From the NCBI GenBank assembly GCA_964655525.1, contig CAZZNE010000003.1:62001-126000 (forward strand): a stretch of 64,000 bases of DNA, read 5' to 3'. The stretch comes from DLAJ01 sp964655525. GTDB taxonomy: Bacteria > Bacillota > Clostridia > Lachnospirales > Lachnospiraceae. Of this stretch, positions 60,734-64,000 are shown piece by piece. Within the stretch, counting starts at the first letter, position 1. Every line of letters starts with the position of its first letter. The translations under genes were made by a program, and so were the position numbers. The notes under the pieces are model-generated. The model ran no database searches. It was not told the origin of the DNA and was given only the letters and a program-made list of their open reading frames with translations.

Positions 60734-61404
60734 AAGAGATGATCAAGAATACGCTGATTCTTTTTGCAATCACACTGATCGCAGGCGTTTCCTTAAGTCT
60801 TGTGTACTCCGTGACAAAAGAACCGATCCGCGAGCAGGAAGAAGCGACAAAGCAGAGAGCTTATCAGACCGTGTTTGCGGATGCGGAAACATTTAAGGAA
60901 ACGGAGAATTTTGATCCGGAGGAGGCGACAAAGCTGCTGCATGATGCCAGTGCGGGCAGCTATGCCGATGATGAGATTCAGATGCTTGCCTCTGCTTTGG
61001 ATTCGGATGGAAATGTGCTCGGAAGTGTCATCACGGTAACAACGCACGCGGGCTTTGGCGGCGACATTACGTTCGCTATGGGAATACGGGTGGACGGAAC
61101 GCTTACGGGTGTGTCCATCACCGCGATTTCGGAGACGCCGGGGCTTGGAATGCGCGCTTCGGAGGTGCTTGTACCTCAATTTTCCGAAAAAAAGACGAAT
61201 ACACCGTTTACCGTGACGAAAGCGGGGGCGGCTGAGCCGTCTGAAATTGACGCGATCAGCAGCGCGACGATCACATCACAGGCGTTGACGGATGGAGTAA
61301 ACGCAGGCGTTGCCTTTTTGCAGGCATGGACGGAACGCGTGATGGGACCTGCCATGCAGGGTGGCGTGGAGCTTGACATGGGAGGAGGTGCGGAATATGA
61401 GTAA
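60730..61404 (+). CDS. rnfG: Rnf electron transport complex subunit G
   Basis: A 224-residue subunit with one N-terminal helix (about 7-27) and an outside FMN-binding domain. The flavinylation motif reads DAISSATITSQALT near residue 176; the usual form is SGAT, so Gly is replaced by Ser while the acceptor Thr remains. ApbE, encoded convergently after rnfB, is the enzyme expected to attach the FMN. GTG start overlaps the rnfD stop (GTGA). Confidence 0.93.
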   Translation: MKEMIKNTLILFAITLIAGVSLSLVYSVTKEPIREQEEATKQRAYQTVFADAETFKETENFDPEEATKLLHDASAGSYADDEIQMLASALDSDGNVLGSVITVTTHAGFGGDITFAMGIRVDGTLTGVSITAISETPGLGMRASEVLVPQFSEKKTNTPFTVTKAGAAEPSEIDAISSATITSQALTDGVNAGVAFLQAWTERVMGPAMQGGVELDMGGGAEYE

Positions 61405-62266
61405 GGCTTTGGAACGGATTTATAATGGTTTGATCAAGGAGAATCCGACTTTCGTGCTGACGCTCGGTATGTGTCCGACGCTTGCCGTCACGACCTCGGC
61501 GATCAACGGTGCTGGCATGGGACTTTCGACCATGGTCGTCCTTATATTGAGCAATGTATTTATTTCGCTGCTGCGAAAGATCATTCCCGATAAGGTGCGT
61601 ATTCCGGCGTTTATCGTGATCATTGCTTCGTTTGTGACGATCGTGCAGTTATTACTGCAGGGCTATGTGCCCTCGCTTTACGACAGTCTTGGCATTTATA
61701 TTCCGCTGATCGTTGTAAACTGTATTATTTTGGGGCGCGCAGAGGCATATGCGTACAGTAATCCGGTCATTCCGTCGTTTTTTGACGGCTTGGGAATGGG
61801 CCTTGGATTCACGGTTGCCTTAACCTTGATCGGCGCATGCAGAGAGCTGCTCGGTGCAGGACAGTTATTCGGATGCCAGATTTTGGGCGCGGATAACGTG
61901 TTTTATCAGGTAAGCTCGCTTCGCCCGCTTGCAATGTTCCTCGGAGAATATACGAATATCAGTATCTTTATCATGGCGCCGGGCGCGTTTTTCGTCCTTG
62001 CGTTCATCATTGCAGCCATGAACCGGCTTCGCCGCTCGGCAGAGAAAAAAGGAAAGCGGATCGCGCCCGCTTCGGACTGCATGAACTGTCTGGGAAAAGA
62101 TTGCGCGGGCTGTGCGGCAAATAAGGATCAGAATACTGCCAAAGAGAGCGATACAGAGCAGGACAGTACAGATGAGGACGTCAAAGAAGAAAACGCTGCG
62201 GAAAATGAGCGTCCGGACAGCGCAGACGGTGACTCCGGGAAGGGGAAGGAGGAGAGTGACACATGA
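61397..62266 (+). CDS. rnfE: Rnf electron transport complex subunit E with Cys-rich acidic tail
   Basis: A 289-residue membrane protein. The first 215 residues form the usual six-helix RnfE (NPTFVLTLGMCPTLAVTTSA, VNCIILGRAEAYAY, CRELLGAGQLFG), which pairs with RnfA. Most RnfE proteins end about there; this one adds about 65 residues with CMNCLGKDCAGC (C-x2-C-x4-C-x2-C, near 227-238) and then a Glu/Asp/Ser-rich tail. GGGAGGAGG precedes the ATG inside rnfG, overlapping by 8 bases. Confidence 0.93.
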   Translation: MSKALERIYNGLIKENPTFVLTLGMCPTLAVTTSAINGAGMGLSTMVVLILSNVFISLLRKIIPDKVRIPAFIVIIASFVTIVQLLLQGYVPSLYDSLGIYIPLIVVNCIILGRAEAYAYSNPVIPSFFDGLGMGLGFTVALTLIGACRELLGAGQLFGCQILGADNVFYQVSSLRPLAMFLGEYTNISIFIMAPGAFFVLAFIIAAMNRLRRSAEKKGKRIAPASDCMNCLGKDCAGCAANKDQNTAKESDTEQDSTDEDVKEENAAENERPDSADGDSGKGKEESDT

Positions 62267-62838
62267 AAACATTACTGATCATTGCAATTGCGTCCGCACT
62301 AGTCAATAACGTGGTATTAAGTCAGTTTTTGGGTCTTTGTCCATTTTTAGGCGTATCCAAAAAAGTAAAGACTGCGGCGGGCATGGGCGCAGCAGTTATC
62401 TTTGTCATCACGCTTGCCTCCGCGGTTGCGGCTGTCATTTACCAATTTGTATTGGAACCGAACGGGCTTGCATATTTAGAGACGATCGTGTTCATTCTGG
62501 TGATTGCTGCGCTTGTGCAGTTTGTGGAAATGTTTTTGAAAAAATTCCTCAAATCACTGTATCAGTCGCTTGGCGTTTACCTGCCGCTGATCACGACAAA
62601 CTGCGCGGTGCTCGGTGTTGCATTGACGAACGTGCAGAAGTCCTACGATGTTCTGACCAGCATAGTCAACGGATTTGCGACAGCAGCCGGATTTACGATC
62701 GCGATCGTGATCCTTGCGGGAATCCGTGAGAAAACAGAGCACAACGACGTACCGGAATCGTTCCGAGGCATGCCGATCACAATGATCACAGCCGGTCTGA
62801 TGGCGATCGCATTCTGCGGCTTTTCGGGCTTGTTATAG
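62263..62838 (+). CDS. rnfA: Rnf electron transport complex subunit A
   Basis: A 191-residue six-helix membrane subunit homologous to RnfE in inverted topology. Signatures: ALVNNVVLSQFLGLCPFLGV at the start, LPLITTNCAVLGVAL near 110 and a GIREKTEHNDVPESFRG loop near 155. The conserved cysteines may bind an Fe-S cluster in the membrane together with RnfE. The ATG overlaps rnfE by 4 bases; its TAG stop lies at the edge of a dispersed hairpin element. Confidence 0.96.
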   Translation: MKTLLIIAIASALVNNVVLSQFLGLCPFLGVSKKVKTAAGMGAAVIFVITLASAVAAVIYQFVLEPNGLAYLETIVFILVIAALVQFVEMFLKKFLKSLYQSLGVYLPLITTNCAVLGVALTNVQKSYDVLTSIVNGFATAAGFTIAIVILAGIREKTEHNDVPESFRGMPITMITAGLMAIAFCGFSGLL

Positions 62839-62937
62839 ATTGCAAAATCAATGATTTTTCAAAAGCGAACAAGTTCGCTTTGCAAATATTGTGCTGATGC
62901 CCAAATTTGCGGGCTATTGGCAGCATGGAGGATTAAA
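62834..62937 (+). repeat. Dispersed stop-to-SD hairpin element, copy D
   Basis: Runs from the rnfA stop to the next ATG. Modules: ATTGCAAAATCAATGATTTT hairpin, GCGAAC AA GTTCGC hairpin (as in copy B), GCAAATATTG...CAAATTTGC hairpin, and the end GGCAGCATGGAGGATT with a Shine-Dalgarno. Confidence 0.8.
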
Positions 62938-62950
62938 ATGGAGGAAGAAT

Positions 62951-63745
62951 ATGGATGCGATTATAACAGCGACCGTCCTTGTGGGCGGAATCGGATTGTT
63001 CATCGGTTTGTTTCTCGGCATCGCAGGTATTCGGTTTAAGGTCGAGACGGATGAAAAAGAAGAAGCGGTCTTGGCGGCGCTTCCGGGAAATAACTGCGGC
63101 GGCTGCGGCTTTCCGGGCTGTTCGGGTTTGGCTGCGGCGATCGCCAAGGGAGAAGCGGAGGTCAATACCTGTCCGGTAGGCGGCGAGGCGGTCGGCAAAA
63201 AGATTGCTGAGATCATGGGCGTAGAAGCAGGTGAGAGTGTACGAATGGCGGCCTATGTCAAGTGCGCAGGAACATGTGAAAAAACAGCAGTTGATTATGA
63301 GTATCACGGCGTTGAAGATTGCACGATGCTTACTTTTATGCCGAACGGCGGACCGAAGTCCTGTAATTACGGCTGCCTCGGCTATGGTTCCTGTGTGAAA
63401 GCATGTCCGTTTGACGCCATTCATTTAGAAAACGGCGTAGCGGTCGTGGACAAAGAGAAATGTAAGGCATGCGGGAAATGTGTTGCGGCGTGCCCGAAAA
63501 AGCTGATTGAACTGATTCCGTATGATTCGTCCTATATGGTGTCATGCAGTTCCAGAGACAAAGGTCCTTTGACAATGAAAGTATGTCAGGCGGGCTGTAT
63601 CGGCTGCGGACTCTGTGCGAGAAACTGCCCGTCGGGTGCGATCACATTGGAAAACAACATTGCGCATATCGATCAGTCGAAATGTACGGGCTGCGGGATG
63701 TGTAAAGAAAAATGCCCGAAAAAGATCATTCAGGAGCTTCGCTGA
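62951..63745 (+). CDS. rnfB: Rnf electron transport complex subunit B (ferredoxin-type)
   Basis: A 264-residue subunit that accepts electrons from reduced ferredoxin. One N-terminal helix (about 3-24), an Fe-S domain with CGGCGFPGCSGLA (near 49), and ferredoxin-like clusters in CLGYGSCVKACP, CKACGKCVAACP, CIGCGLCARNCP and CTGCGMCKEKCP between about 138 and 258. GGAGG is 6 bases before the ATG at 62951. An out-of-frame ATG at 62938 has its own ribosome site. It is the last gene of the operon and nearly abuts the convergent apbE. Confidence 0.96.
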   Translation: MDAIITATVLVGGIGLFIGLFLGIAGIRFKVETDEKEEAVLAALPGNNCGGCGFPGCSGLAAAIAKGEAEVNTCPVGGEAVGKKIAEIMGVEAGESVRMAAYVKCAGTCEKTAVDYEYHGVEDCTMLTFMPNGGPKSCNYGCLGYGSCVKACPFDAIHLENGVAVVDKEKCKACGKCVAACPKKLIELIPYDSSYMVSCSSRDKGPLTMKVCQAGCIGCGLCARNCPSGAITLENNIAHIDQSKCTGCGMCKEKCPKKIIQELR

Positions 63746-63750
63746 TTTCA

Positions 63751-64000
63751 TCAGTGATTCTCCTGAAGTCCGCTGGAATAGTGCAGTTCATAATCCTCCG
63801 TGATAAAGAGCGCTTCCGTATGGTCAAGGGATTCAATGAGCGCCATGCCGTCGGTCAGTCCGAGAACAAAACAGGCGGTACTGAGCGCATCAGCGTCCGT
63901 GGAAGAATCCGTGACAATGGTGACGGACAGCAGGCCGTTTTCTACAGGGTATCCCGTTTGGGGATGGAGGATATGATGATACCGCACGCCGTTTAGCTCG
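63751..64000 (-). CDS. apbE: FAD:protein FMN transferase ApbE, C-terminal part (partial)
   Basis: The minus-strand frame enters from the window edge and stops 5 bases from the rnfB stop. About 82 residues are visible: ELNGVRYHHILHPQTGYPVE, then SVTIVTDSSTDADALSTACF and LGLTDGMALIE, matching the C-terminal region of ApbE with its conserved His and the Thr/Asp that bind Mg2+. ApbE attaches FMN to Thr in S-G-A-T motifs of RnfD and RnfG, so the position beside the rnf operon is functionally consistent. The N-terminal lipoprotein signal, if any, is outside the window. Confidence 0.9.
   Translation of the reverse strand, partial: ELNGVRYHHILHPQTGYPVENGLLSVTIVTDSSTDADALSTACFVLGLTDGMALIESLDHTEALFITEDYELHYSSGLQENH

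Noticed and set aside
1..64000. CRISPR arrays, tRNA or rRNA genes, intact insertion sequences
   Set aside because: No regularly spaced repeats, no cloverleaf apart from the tmRNA tRNA-like end, and no transposase motifs were seen.

Overview
The window looks like the chromosome of a spore-forming Clostridia species, most likely Lachnospiraceae. The basis is spoIIM and a SpoVB-type flippase, a glycolytic cluster, an Rnf complex with ferredoxin-type RnfB, a biotin-dependent Na+-pumping decarboxylase cluster, TTGACA/TATAAT promoters, GGAGG ribosome sites and many short hairpin terminators. CheR and a diguanylate cyclase suggest signalling and possibly motility. Most genes are on the + strand. No tRNA, rRNA, CRISPR array or intact transposase or integrase was seen.

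Layout. 0-9.6 kb: end of an aminotransferase, Nudix hydrolase, spoIIM, xerD, DAHP synthase (-), a LacI-type sensor fused to GGDEF, a SpoVB-like flippase (-), mnmA and a PHP phosphatase (-). 9.8-21.8 kb: a long glycolytic block (gap, pgk, tpiA, gpmI, eno) interrupted by a nucleotidyltransferase, a lipoprotein plus membrane Ser/Thr kinase that share a sensor domain, and a glycerol-1-phosphate dehydrogenase. The enolase carries a Cys-rich insertion. 21.8-26.8 kb: an odd membrane protein whose N-terminus resembles glutamine synthetase III, then a VWA/metallopeptidase - MoxR ATPase - LRR operon. 26.8-31.1 kb: secG, rnr, smpB, a lipoprotein and the tmRNA gene, i.e. ribosome rescue and RNA decay.

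31.1-35.5 kb is an AT-rich accessory patch beginning exactly at the tmRNA 3' end, a classical integration site. It holds a frameshifted methyltransferase-tail remnant, a JAMM-like protein, a secreted protein, a serine-recombinase remnant and a GNAT acetyltransferase. 35.6-44.5 kb returns to core genes: alaS, rpsU, a CmpB-like membrane protein, two D,D-carboxypeptidases, a phosphoesterase and scpAB.

44.7-50.1 kb encodes a biotin-dependent carboxyl-transfer and Na+-pump set: 12S-like carboxyltransferase, OadG fused to a lipoprotein domain, biotin carrier, OadB and 5S-like OadA. 50.4-58.2 kb: TetR and RpiR regulators, a flavoprotein, cmk-ispH-S1, cheR and an exonuclease-like protein (-). 58.3-63.7 kb is a full rnfC-x-D-G-E-A-B operon with an extra 60-residue membrane protein and an extended RnfE, facing apbE, the flavin transferase that matures Rnf subunits. 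The decarboxylase and Rnf modules together suggest ion-gradient energy conservation during fermentation.

The window also holds dispersed intergenic hairpin elements. One family of four copies starts at (and twice supplies) the stop codon of the upstream gene, and in two copies supplies the Shine-Dalgarno of the downstream gene. A second family consists of tandem hairpins joined by a constant linker.
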